Translations under genes and position numbers: made by a program
In this document: positions 16,085 to 24,718 of the stretch, piece after piece
How the letters are laid out: every line of letters starts with the position of its first letter
How positions within the stretch are numbered: position 1 is the first letter of the stretch
DNA from: Osedax symbiont Rs1
Lineage (GTDB): Bacteria > Pseudomonadota > Gammaproteobacteria > Pseudomonadales > Balneatricaceae
NCBI GenBank assembly: GCA_000416275.1
Contig: ASZJ01000135.1
Coordinates: 1 to 36,564, forward strand
Direction: 5' to 3'
DNA length: 36,564 nucleotides
The notes under the pieces: generated by a model
What the model was told of the DNA's origin: nothing
The model's input: only the letters and a program-made list of their open reading frames with translations
The model's database searches: none

Positions 16085-17863
16085 CTAGAGCGGCCACACC
16101 CACATAATCAATGGCACGGCAATAAGCACAATAATGATATCCAGTGGCAGCCCCATCCGCCAGTAATCACTAAATTGATAACCACCGGGCCCCATCACTA
16201 AGGTATTTGATTGATGGCCGATTGGCGTCATAAAAGCGCAGGAAGCTCCCACCGCGACCGTCATAAAAAATGGGTCTGAATTAACTCCTAAGCCCTGCGC
16301 GATACTGTATGCCAACGGCGCCATCACCACTGCCGTTGCGGCATTGTTAATTACATCTGACAACCACATAGTCATCACTAACAACAGCCCGATCACCACA
16401 TAAATAGGCATTGCTGAGGTCAACGTTAGTACTTGATTAGCAACTAGCCCGGTTAAACCGGTACTTTCTAACGCCTTTCCGACCGGGATTAAGGATGCCA
16501 ACAAAATAATCACTGGCCAATCAATCGCATCGTATAAATTACGTACCGGAATTAAATCTAATAGCACGTAGACTAACACCGCCATCACAAAAACAATCAC
16601 TAGCGGCAAGATATTTAAAACACCCAGGACAATCGCCACGGCAAAAATAGTCACGGCTAACGATAGCTTACGCCGCCCCCCTAAGCTGAGGTTTCTAGCT
16701 GCCAAGGGCACCATACCCAATTCAGCCAGCTGTTCATCGACGGTATCTGCAGCTCCCTGTAACAGCAGTATGTCTCCCGCTCTAAAATTTTGCCGCCTTA
16801 TGCGCCGCTGTACCTTTTGCCCTTCTCGCGCCAATCCAACTAGCGCTAGTGAGCTATTACTTCTGCGCCGTAAAAAAGGGACATCTTGGCCCTCGAGACA
16901 CGAGCCGCGTTTAATAACCCCTTCGACTAAGGTTAAATTTCCTTTAGTCAACTCGGCAAATTTTTTATCGGCGCTAGTGATTAGCTCTAAATCATTTTTA
17001 TCCAACAGCGGCTGTATCTCAGATGGATCAGCTTGCAAGATGAGGATATCGCCGGCTTGGAGTAGTTGAAAACGTTTCATCGACATCGTTTCGCCATGCC
17101 GATGAGCGATCCCGACCACTTCAATATTGCCGGCTTCCAGACCTTTGATAGCATCTGCCGACTGGCCTACTAATTCTGACTCTTCTCTAATGATGACTTC
17201 AGTTAAGTAGTCATCAATCGCAAATAGTTGCTCAGGCGCACTGCGCGACAGTCTTGATTTAGGAATAAAACGCCAGCCGATCAAGCCGATAAAAAGCACC
17301 CCGACAATCGCAATAGAGACACCGACCGCCGAAAAATCAAACATGCTAAATGGCTGACCAGCGACTTCAGCGCGCATCATCGCTATGATGATATTCGGTG
17401 GCGTACCTATTGCAGTGGTCATGCCACCGAGGATACTACCGAAGGCCAGTGGCATTAAAAGTATAGCTGGCGATCGATTGTGCTTAGCACAAGTGGTAAT
17501 AGCCACCGGCAACATCAGTGCTAAAGCACCGACATTATTCATAAATGCTGAGGCGATTGTCACTACACTTGTGAGTAATAGAATATGCGCTAACAAATTT
17601 TTGGTATAGGGCATTAAGGTGTGGGCAAGCAAATCAACTACCCCACAGCGGCGCAGCACATCTGAGATGACTAACACTGCAGCCACCGTGATCACGGCTG
17701 GATGGCCAAAGCCGACAAAGGCCAATTCAGAGGAGACTAAGCCAGTTAACACACAGGCCCCTAGCGAGAGTGCCGCTACTATATCGTGTCTGAATTTTCC
17801 CCAAATGAAGAGCGCGATAGTCAACACTAAAATTACCGCTATTAACACTTGTTCAAAAGTCAT
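16085..17863 (-). CDS. SLC13/DASS-type permease with two RCK_C domains
   Basis: 592 residues, inner membrane. Hydrophobic helices at both ends surround two TrkA-C (RCK_C) regulatory domains at about 216-290 and 305-385 (each with an AGDIL-type core: LLQAGDILILQA and FRAGDILLLQG). Transporter signatures are AIGTPPNIIIAMM near 156 and its counterpart MTPIGHQSNTLVMGPGGY near 555. This architecture is common in bacterial SLC13 relatives that move sulfate, dicarboxylates or other anions; the ligand is not predictable. An AAGG-type site lies about 11 bases before ATG. Monocistronic: a MITE-like copy follows and a terminator of another operon precedes. Confidence 0.9.
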   Translation of the reverse strand: MTFEQVLIAVILVLTIALFIWGKFRHDIVAALSLGACVLTGLVSSELAFVGFGHPAVITVAAVLVISDVLRRCGVVDLLAHTLMPYTKNLLAHILLLTSVVTIASAFMNNVGALALMLPVAITTCAKHNRSPAILLMPLAFGSILGGMTTAIGTPPNIIIAMMRAEVAGQPFSMFDFSAVGVSIAIVGVLFIGLIGWRFIPKSRLSRSAPEQLFAIDDYLTEVIIREESELVGQSADAIKGLEAGNIEVVGIAHRHGETMSMKRFQLLQAGDILILQADPSEIQPLLDKNDLELITSADKKFAELTKGNLTLVEGVIKRGSCLEGQDVPFLRRRSNSSLALVGLAREGQKVQRRIRRQNFRAGDILLLQGAADTVDEQLAELGMVPLAARNLSLGGRRKLSLAVTIFAVAIVLGVLNILPLVIVFVMAVLVYVLLDLIPVRNLYDAIDWPVIILLASLIPVGKALESTGLTGLVANQVLTLTSAMPIYVVIGLLLVMTMWLSDVINNAATAVVMAPLAYSIAQGLGVNSDPFFMTVAVGASCAFMTPIGHQSNTLVMGPGGYQFSDYWRMGLPLDIIIVLIAVPLIMWVWPL

Positions 17864-18027
17864 AAGCTCACTACCTTGTGGTTTTTACCAGCAAAAATAA
17901 TATTTAGTCGACGCCTCCTGCGCAGTCTAAAGAGCAGCCTAACAGTATGTTTACACTGGCACACCAGCAATAGCAGACAACTTAAATTTATTTAAGGCTC
18001 AGCTAAATATTAGCATTTTTTTTGTAC

Positions 18028-18048
18028 AAAAAAAAAGCGCTTTAGCGC
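18028..18048 (-). terminator. Intrinsic terminator of the ABC importer operon
   Basis: On the minus strand GCGC-TAAA-GCGC is followed by a run of nine Ts (A-run 18028-18036 on the plus strand). It is about 130 bases past the last importer gene's stop, and the short stem is G+C only. The stem is small, so efficiency is uncertain. Confidence 0.6.
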
Positions 18049-18113
18049 AGCAGGTTTTACAAATAAGAAAAATAGGATAAGCGCTTAAGATGCTAAAAGA
18101 GATTATTATCAGC

Positions 18114-18150
18114 TTACCCACAGGCGGTTTTTTCTACTACCTGTGGGTAA
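18114..18150. other. Strong hairpin just downstream of the importer operon
   Basis: Perfect 11-bp arms TTACCCACAGG (18114-18124) and CCTGTGGGTAA (18140-18150) with a 15-base loop, starting 25 bases after the permease stop. It lacks a T-run; it may protect the mRNA 3' end or assist the terminator at 18028-18048. The rest of 17864-18175 shows no gene. Confidence 0.6.
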
Positions 18151-18175
18151 ATATAGCTGGATCAGTGTAACGAGT

Positions 18176-19027
18176 TTATGAGGGAGTTAAACCTCGCTGT
18201 CTCTCACTTCGACGGCGCAATAATTCTAGCACTGTCAGTAATAGGATTGATATTGCCACTAAAATAGTCGCAACCGCTAGTATGGTTGGACTGATTTGCT
18301 CACGAATTCCGCCCCACATTTGCAGCGGTATAGTTCGCTGCTCTACGCCGGCGACGAAAATCGCGACGACCACTTCATCGAAAGAGGTGATAAAAGCAAA
18401 TAGGGCGCCCGATATAACACCTGGCGTCACTAAAGGCAGCATTACTTTAAAGAACACCACTCTTGGGTTCGCACCTAGCCCAGCTGCAGCTCTGGTTAAT
18501 GAATGATCAAAACCAGACAAGGTTGCCGTCACGGTAATCACCACAAAGGGAATGCCCAACGCAGTATGCGCCAAGATCAGCCCCAAAAAAGTGCCGGCAA
18601 GATTAATACTCGAGTAGAAAAAGAACATCCCCGCTGCCGATACAATCAAAGGCACGATCATCGGTGAAATCAAAATACTCATGATCAATGCACGATACGG
18701 CATTTCAGCTCTGGATAAGCCCAGTGCGGCCAATGTTCCCAAAGAGGTAGCTAAGATGGTTGCTGCAATAGCCACCATGAAACTATTCTTGATAGAGCGC
18801 ATCCACTCTTGACTGGCCAAGAACTCTTCGTACCAACGCAGTGAGTAACCCGCCGGATCAAAGGAGAGCATCTCGGGAGTAAAAGTGAAATAAGGCTGCA
18901 CGTTAAACGACAACGGAATAATGATTAGTATCGGCCCAATCAAGAACAAAAATATTAAGGCGCAAATGATCCGGTATGAATAGTACCAAGTGCGTTCTAA
19001 TTTACCTGCATAAATAGGTATAGCCAT
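18176..19027 (-). CDS. PotC-like ABC importer permease
   Basis: 283 residues, inner-membrane subunit with about six helices and the conserved EAA loop (AAAGLGANPRVVFFKVMLPL, near 182-201). Length and layout match PotC-type permeases of the spermidine/putrescine family. GAGGAG lies 8 bases before ATG, and the gene follows the PotB-like gene by 13 bases. Last gene of the importer operon. Substrate could be a polyamine, but adjacency to creatinase favours creatine or another guanidino or betaine-like compound (inference). Confidence 0.9.
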   Translation of the reverse strand: MAIPIYAGKLERTWYYSYRIICALIFLFLIGPILIIIPLSFNVQPYFTFTPEMLSFDPAGYSLRWYEEFLASQEWMRSIKNSFMVAIAATILATSLGTLAALGLSRAEMPYRALIMSILISPMIVPLIVSAAGMFFFYSSINLAGTFLGLILAHTALGIPFVVITVTATLSGFDHSLTRAAAGLGANPRVVFFKVMLPLVTPGVISGALFAFITSFDEVVVAIFVAGVEQRTIPLQMWGGIREQISPTILAVATILVAISILLLTVLELLRRRSERQRGLTPS

Positions 19028-19040
19028 AGTAGTATCTCCT

Positions 19041-20303
19041 CTAGCCCATCTTCATTTTATCAATGCCAATTACTTTATTAAAGATGGCGTAAAAGATCAT
19101 AACTATCACCAACAAGATAAAGCCAAGCGCACCTGCCAGTCCCCAGTTCAGCGAGTTTTGCATATGATATGCAATCATATTACTAATCAACACACCACTT
19201 TGTCCGCCCACTAAGGCAGGGGTGATGTAGTAACCAATCGACAATATAAAGACCAGTAAACTACCGGCGCCAATGCCGGTCACCGTCATCGGAATATAGA
19301 CTCGAACGTAGGAAACTACTGGATTAGCACCCAGCGATAAAGCGGCACGCATATAAGAAGGTGGAATAGTTTTCATCACACTGTATAAAGGCAGCACCAT
19401 GAAGGGTAATAAAATGTGAGTCATTGCAATGATAGTACCGGTTTGATTGTAAATCATTTGCAATCGTCCCGAGTCGTCAATGATATTCATCCACACTAAT
19501 ATATCGTTGAGCACCCCGTTGCTTTGTAACAACACAATCCAAGTGGTAGTTCGAACCAGCAGAGATGTCCAAAATGGCAACAGCACTAGAATCATCAACA
19601 AGTTGCTTTTCGCCATCGGCAAAGTCGCGAGCAAATAGGCGATAGGGTAAGCCAGTAGGATACAGATGATGGTAATAGTAAAACTCATCATCAAGGTGCG
19701 TCCAAACAGCGATTTGTAGATTTGCTTCTCTTCAGATTTGGCGACAATGTCGCCTTGATCGGTAATCTTATAATCGACTGCGGCGACTAGATAGGAATAG
19801 GTGAATGCTCCGGATTCTCTTTTAATTAATGACCAAGTCGTAACATCGCCCCAGGCTTTGTTAATCTTAATCATCTGCTCTTTGTAAGGACCCTCTTTTA
19901 ACTTGGCTGCCTTGCGAGAAGAACCGGAAATTACACGGCGCATACCACTGCGTTCATAGTTTAAGCGCGAGGCAACTTTACCGATATTTTTGTTCTTTCT
20001 ACCTGCTGTGAGGTCAATAACTAACGCCTCGTATGCAGCTTCATCAGGTAAGTCCACACCGTCCCAAACGTATAACGCATCAACCACATTCGGTAAAATA
20101 TTGGCAACTTGTGGATTTTCTACACCGCGCATTGTCATACTGACAACGGGTAAGATGAAACTAATGGTAATGAATATTAGCAGTGGGGCAACCAGTAAAA
20201 ATGCCCATAGTTTGAGTTTACGTTGTGAGCGCTGCAAGCTTATTTTAAGCGGCACCCCATCGTTTGTTGTCATCTCACCTACTTTTGAGTATGTGTTCGC
20301 CAT
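19041..20303 (-). CDS. PotB-like ABC importer permease with large periplasmic insert
   Basis: 420 residues; PotB-type permeases are usually about 285. The first membrane helix is at about 32-54. A charged stretch of some 140 residues (about 57-200) follows and must lie in the periplasm, before the usual core of five helices. The EAA loop ALSLGANPVVSYVRVYIPMT is near 325-344. The insert may contact the binding protein. The start is uncertain: ATG 20303 has only a weak ribosome-binding site, and an in-frame ATG follows ten codons on. Confidence 0.88.
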   Translation of the reverse strand: MANTYSKVGEMTTNDGVPLKISLQRSQRKLKLWAFLLVAPLLIFITISFILPVVSMTMRGVENPQVANILPNVVDALYVWDGVDLPDEAAYEALVIDLTAGRKNKNIGKVASRLNYERSGMRRVISGSSRKAAKLKEGPYKEQMIKINKAWGDVTTWSLIKRESGAFTYSYLVAAVDYKITDQGDIVAKSEEKQIYKSLFGRTLMMSFTITIICILLAYPIAYLLATLPMAKSNLLMILVLLPFWTSLLVRTTTWIVLLQSNGVLNDILVWMNIIDDSGRLQMIYNQTGTIIAMTHILLPFMVLPLYSVMKTIPPSYMRAALSLGANPVVSYVRVYIPMTVTGIGAGSLLVFILSIGYYITPALVGGQSGVLISNMIAYHMQNSLNWGLAGALGFILLVIVMIFYAIFNKVIGIDKMKMG

Positions 20304-20440
20304 GTGTTTTGACCTAGTTGCAGATTGGATGCTTTTCTTATTTTTATAGTCGCTAGAGATCTAGAGATCTAGAAACTGGATAAATCAAGGTTTTGTTGCA
20401 CTAATACGAGAACAGAATTAGCCAAATAGACTAATCCTGT

Positions 20441-20468
20441 GCACTACAAACGAAGCCGTTTGCAGTGC
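20441..20468. other. Intercistronic hairpin between binding-protein and permease genes
   Basis: Arms GCACTACAAACG and CGTTTGCAGTGC (one mismatch) with a 4-base loop, 12 bases past the binding-protein stop codon. On the minus strand no T-run follows, so read-through to the permease genes is expected. Such structures typically stabilise the upstream binding-protein message relative to the membrane genes. Confidence 0.65.
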
Positions 20469-20480
20469 TTTTACTTTTTC

Positions 20481-21581
20481 TTACTTAGATAACCAAGCGT
20501 TGAAACGCTCACTCATGTCATCGTTGTTATTCGCCCACCACTCCGCATTTTTAATAATTGGATTGGTAAAGTTTGCCGGGCTAGTTGGCATATGAGGCTT
20601 CATATCAACCCCAGTATCCGCATGTTTGTCGACTAAAGATGCTGAAGACTTACGTGCTGGACCGTAAGAAATATACTTAGATTGATCAGCCAAACGCTGA
20701 GTATCTGTAATAAATTTGATGTATTTCTTAAGCTCTGGAGTCAGCTTGCCTTTAGGTACAACCCAACCATCGATCTCTGCTAGCTGGCCATCCCAAATAA
20801 TAGTGAACGGTTGCTTTTCATTAACTTGAGCACCGAAGAAACGACCGTTGTAACCACTGGCGATACTGACTTCTTTATCAGATAGTAACTGTGGTGGCTG
20901 CGCGCCTGCCTCCCACCAAATAACTGAATCTTTAATCGTATCTAATTTCTTAAATGCACGTGTGACACCTTCTTCAGTGCTCAACACATCATAAATATCT
21001 TTAGCGGCAACACCGTCAGCCATTAACGCCCACTCTAAGTTACCGGCGGGAATTTTCTCTAGTGAACGCTTACCAGGGAATTTCTCTAGGTCAAAAATAT
21101 CGGCGATAGTTGAAGGCTTTTCACCTTTAAACATTTCATCATTGTAAGCAAAAAGTGTCGCGTAATAAATCTGTGGGATAAAGCAGCCATTCAGTCCGCC
21201 TAGGAAATCTTTACTAGCAGGCGTTCCATCCGGTGCCGGAGCCAAAATTTCATCGTAATTAATTTCTTCGATAAGGCCTTCATCACAAGCGATCATGGCA
21301 TTACCTTCTAACATATCTACCAAGTCCCAACTTACATTGTTGGCTTCAACTTGAGAGCGAATTCCCGCTAGGCCTGTACCTGACTTATCTTCATGTAGAA
21401 TTTTGGTGCCTGTTTTAGCAGTCCAAGGCTCGTGATATGCGCGCATTTGGCTCTTAGAGTATGACCCACCCCAAGAGACAACAGTGAGGCTAGACTCAGC
21501 TTGGACAGCGGTGGTCATCATAGTCATTGATACAGCGGCAATCGCCGTGGCGACAATAGAACGTTTCAGTAACTTCTTCAT
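20481..21581 (-). CDS. PotD-like periplasmic substrate-binding protein
   Basis: 366 residues. Signal peptide ends at AVQA (about 28). The mature protein starts SSLTVVSWGGSYSKSQMRAY, the usual opening of polyamine/opine-type class II binding proteins. Later landmarks are WDLVDM, YATLFAYND, FPGKRSLEKIPAG, GYNGRFFGA and EIDGWVVPKG. It delivers ligand to the two permeases encoded downstream. AAGGAAAAC lies upstream of ATG. Gap of 118 bases to the ATPase gene upstream and 177 to the PotB-like gene, the latter holding a hairpin. Ligand not readable; creatine or a related compound is suggested by context only. Confidence 0.92.
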   Translation of the reverse strand: MKKLLKRSIVATAIAAVSMTMMTTAVQAESSLTVVSWGGSYSKSQMRAYHEPWTAKTGTKILHEDKSGTGLAGIRSQVEANNVSWDLVDMLEGNAMIACDEGLIEEINYDEILAPAPDGTPASKDFLGGLNGCFIPQIYYATLFAYNDEMFKGEKPSTIADIFDLEKFPGKRSLEKIPAGNLEWALMADGVAAKDIYDVLSTEEGVTRAFKKLDTIKDSVIWWEAGAQPPQLLSDKEVSIASGYNGRFFGAQVNEKQPFTIIWDGQLAEIDGWVVPKGKLTPELKKYIKFITDTQRLADQSKYISYGPARKSSASLVDKHADTGVDMKPHMPTSPANFTNPIIKNAEWWANNNDDMSERFNAWLSK

Positions 21582-21699
21582 CTTCTTGTTTTCCTTGTTT
21601 TTATTTAATCTTTAAGGCAAAAATTGATTGTTTATTGAAATTTACTTGTTCATTTTTTTGTGATTTTAAGCTTTATATATATCGTCCTTACAGGGAACG

Positions 21700-22794
21700 T
21701 TAGGCATCCAGTGCGCGGCAATCGCCGGTATTCCAGCCAATTCTAATCGACTGACCTCTTTTCATATGCTGTTGATTATGAGTATTAGGTACTTTAATGA
21801 TGAAGTCGGTACTACCTGATACAGAGACCCGAGTACGAGTGTGGTCCCCATGATAGATGAGCTCTTCAACTCTTGCTTCACAGTTATTTGGGCATTCACC
21901 TGCCGCCGGATCAACGATCACTCGCTCGGGGCGAAGTGACAAAGTTGTTCGATCACCAACACCAGCTACATTAATTTTTTTCGCCTGTACTAAACCGCCA
22001 CCACCATCCAACTCGACACTGCAAACATCGCCTTCAATCGAGACCACTTTGCCCATTAACCGGTTATTCTCACCGATAAAATTGGCGACAAAAGCATTGG
22101 TTGGCTCATCGTATAAAACGTGCGGAGAAGCCAGCTGCTGGACGATGCCGTCATCAAAAACAGCAATTCTATCTGACATGGTCAAGGCTTCTACCTGATC
22201 GTGGGTCACATAGAGCATAGTGACACCTAGATCTTCGTGGATATGCTTTATTTCATACTGCATTTCTTCACGCAGGTTTTTATCCAAGGCGCCTAATGGC
22301 TCATCCATTAAGACTAATTTAGGTCGAAAAACCAACGCCCTGGCAACTGCGACACGCTGCTGCTGCCCACCTGATAACTGTGCGGGTCTGCGATTGGCGA
22401 AATGATCTAAACGGACCATTTTTAGCGCGTGATTAACCTTCTCAGTAATTTCAGACTTACCCATTTTTCGAACTTGCAGGGGAAAAGCTAAGTTTTCTGC
22501 GACGCTCATATGTGGGAACAGTGCATAGTTTTGAAAGACCATGCCTATCTCCCGCTTATGCGGTGCAACATTATTGATTGATTGACCATCGAGTATGATC
22601 TGACCGCTAGTGGCGGTTTCAAATCCCGCTAGCATCATAAGACAGGTGGTTTTACCTGATCCGGAAGGGCCTAACATCGTTAAAAACTCACCTTTAACCA
22701 TGTCGACATTAAAATCTTTTACGACTAAATGGACTCCATCATAGCTCTTTTGTACATTCTTAAATTGCACCAAAAAATCTGGATTTGAATCCAT
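21700..22794 (-). CDS. PotA-like ABC importer ATPase
   Basis: 364 residues. Walker A GPSGSGKTT near 44, Q-loop FQNYALFPHMSV near 87, signature LSGGQQQRVAVARAL near 139, Walker B LVLMDEP near 160, D-loop GALD, His switch YVTHD near 195, and a C-terminal TOBE domain (about 290-360). I place the start at ATG 22794 because GGAG lies 6 bases upstream; a TTG four codons earlier is within the ribosome-binding site. First gene of the importer operon (ATPase, binding protein, two permeases), lying downstream of creatinase on the same strand. Confidence 0.92.
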   Translation of the reverse strand: MDSNPDFLVQFKNVQKSYDGVHLVVKDFNVDMVKGEFLTMLGPSGSGKTTCLMMLAGFETATSGQIILDGQSINNVAPHKREIGMVFQNYALFPHMSVAENLAFPLQVRKMGKSEITEKVNHALKMVRLDHFANRRPAQLSGGQQQRVAVARALVFRPKLVLMDEPLGALDKNLREEMQYEIKHIHEDLGVTMLYVTHDQVEALTMSDRIAVFDDGIVQQLASPHVLYDEPTNAFVANFIGENNRLMGKVVSIEGDVCSVELDGGGGLVQAKKINVAGVGDRTTLSLRPERVIVDPAAGECPNNCEARVEELIYHGDHTRTRVSVSGSTDFIIKVPNTHNQQHMKRGQSIRIGWNTGDCRALDA

Positions 22795-22831
22795 ATAACT
22801 CTCCAATATGTTCTTATTTTTAGTTGGTTTG

Positions 22832-22861
22832 ATACTAGCACATGCATTGAAAACTACACAA
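22832..22861 (-). promoter_or_regulatory. Possible promoter of the ABC importer operon
   Basis: Minus-strand TTGTGT (22856-22861), 18-base spacer, TAGTAT (22832-22837), about 38 bases upstream of the start codon. Pattern match only. About 50 bases further upstream is an inverted repeat TTTGTC-TTTAC-GACAAA (22911-22927), a candidate operator. The rest of 22862-23270 is AT-rich with no gene seen. Confidence 0.35.
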
Positions 22862-23270
22862 CCGCTAGACCTTGTGTATTTATTGTATGGTAATTTTTGT
22901 CCTGCTATTCTTTGTCTTTACGACAAATAACTTCTCAATCACGACAATTAAAGGGGGTTTTATCAGGTTTAATTGCCAAAAGTTATCAAATAAAGTTGTT
23001 GTTGTTTTTTAAAAAAAACCAATACAAGTCATTTTATTTAATTTAAATCAATAAGTTAAATTGAATAAAATCGAACAATTCAAGATTACACTAGTAATTA
23101 GGTATTTAAAACACACCACTAGTTATCTTAACTTAACCTGTTGCTTACCTAACGGGATGTTTTTTGAGCGTTTTTATGAATATCAGATGAACTTTGTCGT
23201 ATCTAAAATATCTAGATAGAGACTTGGAATGGCAGTGTCTGCAGTACAGGTACATTAAGGAGAATAAACT

Positions 23271-23324
23271 TTGACTCAGCCAACTAATGCAGCTGAGCCA
23301 CGCTCTCTCAATGCTCTTTTATAA
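23271..23324 (+). CDS. Possible 17-codon peptide or gene-start remnant
   Basis: AAGGAG (23258-23263) precedes a TTG by 7 bases. The frame reads M-T-Q-P-T-N-A-A-E-P-R-S-L-N-A-L-L and then TAA. The strong ribosome-binding site and protein-like start suggest either a small peptide/leader or the beginning of a gene whose body was lost where creatinase now ends (8 bases away, convergent). No family recognised. Confidence 0.3.
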   Translation: MTQPTNAAEPRSLNALL

Positions 23325-23331
23325 ACATCGA

Positions 23332-24543
23332 TTAAGCAGGTAGAATTAAATGTTCCGGACCGTATGGAAATGCTGTGATATTGTCACTGCCATCCTCTTT
23401 AATCACTAAGATGTCATGCTCTCGATAGCCACCCGCTCCCGGCATTGAATCGGGTATAGTAATCATCGGCTCCATTGAAATCACCATACCTGGCTCTAAA
23501 ACAGTATCGCAATCTTCACGCAACTCAAGCCCAGCCTCACGACCATAGTAATGACTAAGTATGCCAAAAGAATGGCCGTAGCCGAAGGAACGATACTCTA
23601 ACAGCCCATGTTCAGCATAAATACTATTCAGCTCAATGGCGATATCCGAGCACTTATTACCCGCGACCAACAGCTCTTTACCGCGATCGTGGATCTTACA
23701 GTTTATCTCCCAGAGGCGAATATTTTCATCGGTTGCGGAACCTGCGAACATAGTTCGCTCTAGCGCCACGTAATAACCCGCTACCATTGGAAAACAATTC
23801 AGCGAGAGAATATCCCCTTCTACTATCTTTTTCGAAGTCACTGGATTGTGCGCGCCGTCAGTATTTAAACCTGACTGAAACCAAGTCCAAGTGTCTAACA
23901 GCTCGCCATCAGGCCAGGTTTTGGCAATTTCTCGCACCATAGCTGCCGTTGAATGCAATGCCACTTCTACTTCACTTTCACCCACTCTAGCAGCCTCTGC
24001 ACAAGCGGCCCCACCGATATCGGCGATCCGAGTCATCTGCGTAATATGCGCGATTTCCTCAGCCGACTTAATCATCCGCAAGCGCATAGCTGGCCCACCA
24101 ATATCAACAAACTCCACCTCTGGGAATGCCTGCTTTAAGCGCTGTAATTGATCTAAATTACAGTGGTCAAATTCGATGCCGATCCGCTTGGCACCTTTAG
24201 TGAGCTCTTTGACCGCTTTGAAAAAATTATCTTTCTGCCAATCTGTGTAAGTAATGTTGTTACCACTAGTACGTCGCCAAGGCTGCCCACCATCAATGCC
24301 GGCACTGATGCTAGTAACCACATGTTGATCGATCACTAGCCCATAGTTGCGGCCAAAATAGCAGTACATGAAATCTGAGTAGTAACAGATATTGTGGTAT
24401 GAACTAAACAGGGCGGCATTTATATCTTGAGCGGCCATATAAACGCGTATGTTGGTTTGCCTTCTGAGCATTTCTTCCGCTGAAAAGGTTGGCTTTGCTT
24501 TGCTGCCGTTTCCAGCAAAACTTTGTAGTGATGGCATCTGCAT
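23332..24543 (-). CDS. creA: Creatinase (creatine amidinohydrolase)
   Basis: Cytoplasmic enzyme that hydrolyses creatine to sarcosine and urea. 403 residues, the same length as Pseudomonas putida creatinase, with the same MQMP start. It uses the metal-free pita-bread fold of the M24 family. Catalytic and binding residues keep the same numbering: His232 (TDGAHNPVT), Glu262 (ALERTMF), His324 (GYGHSFG), Arg335, Glu358 (SMEPM) and His376. Landmarks SSYHNICYYSDFMYCYFGR, GIDGGQPWRRT and YTDWQKDN are typical of creatinase rather than Xaa-Pro aminopeptidase. An AAGGAG lies 10 bases before ATG. Divergent from a LysR regulator; the ABC importer operon follows on the same strand after 537 bases. No sarcosine oxidase or urease is in the window. 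Confidence 0.93.
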   Translation of the reverse strand: MQMPSLQSFAGNGSKAKPTFSAEEMLRRQTNIRVYMAAQDINAALFSSYHNICYYSDFMYCYFGRNYGLVIDQHVVTSISAGIDGGQPWRRTSGNNITYTDWQKDNFFKAVKELTKGAKRIGIEFDHCNLDQLQRLKQAFPEVEFVDIGGPAMRLRMIKSAEEIAHITQMTRIADIGGAACAEAARVGESEVEVALHSTAAMVREIAKTWPDGELLDTWTWFQSGLNTDGAHNPVTSKKIVEGDILSLNCFPMVAGYYVALERTMFAGSATDENIRLWEINCKIHDRGKELLVAGNKCSDIAIELNSIYAEHGLLEYRSFGYGHSFGILSHYYGREAGLELREDCDTVLEPGMVISMEPMITIPDSMPGAGGYREHDILVIKEDGSDNITAFPYGPEHLILPA

Positions 24544-24646
24544 GCGTCTGCATCTCCTTAAGGTAAATTGATAGCTCTATTTAATGCCTTGCGAGAGGAT
24601 AGATCAAGCGAGTGTTTTTCAATGCTTCATTGAATTAAATTCATCA

Positions 24647-24670
24647 AAACTTTGTGCTATGGCACAGTTT
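24647..24670. promoter_or_regulatory. Inverted repeat in the creatinase-LysR divergent promoter region
   Basis: AAACT-t-TGTGC (24647-24657) and GCACA-GTTT (24662-24670) form an imperfect 24-bp palindrome; the inner TGTGC-TATG-GCACA is perfect. It lies 49 bases before the LysR start and about 104 before creatinase. Position and symmetry fit a LysR-type autoregulatory and activation site. Confidence 0.5.
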
Positions 24671-24718
24671 AAGGTTATCCTTCTAGCAGCCAAACACTAT
24701 AATTTGCGAGGAAACTCA

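Noticed and set aside
20349-20371. AGAGATCT direct repeats upstream of the PotB-like gene as an operator
   Set aside because: Only two short copies, low complexity and inside an operon; not distinguishable from chance.
22862-23270. Glycine or other riboswitch upstream of the importer
   Set aside because: The region is simple AT-rich sequence; I could not find a conserved riboswitch core on either strand.
23332-24543. Xaa-Pro aminopeptidase
   Set aside because: M24 peptidases have a two-metal site of Asp, Asp, His, Glu, Glu; here the creatinase residues His232, Glu262 and Glu358 and creatinase-specific segments are present throughout the length.
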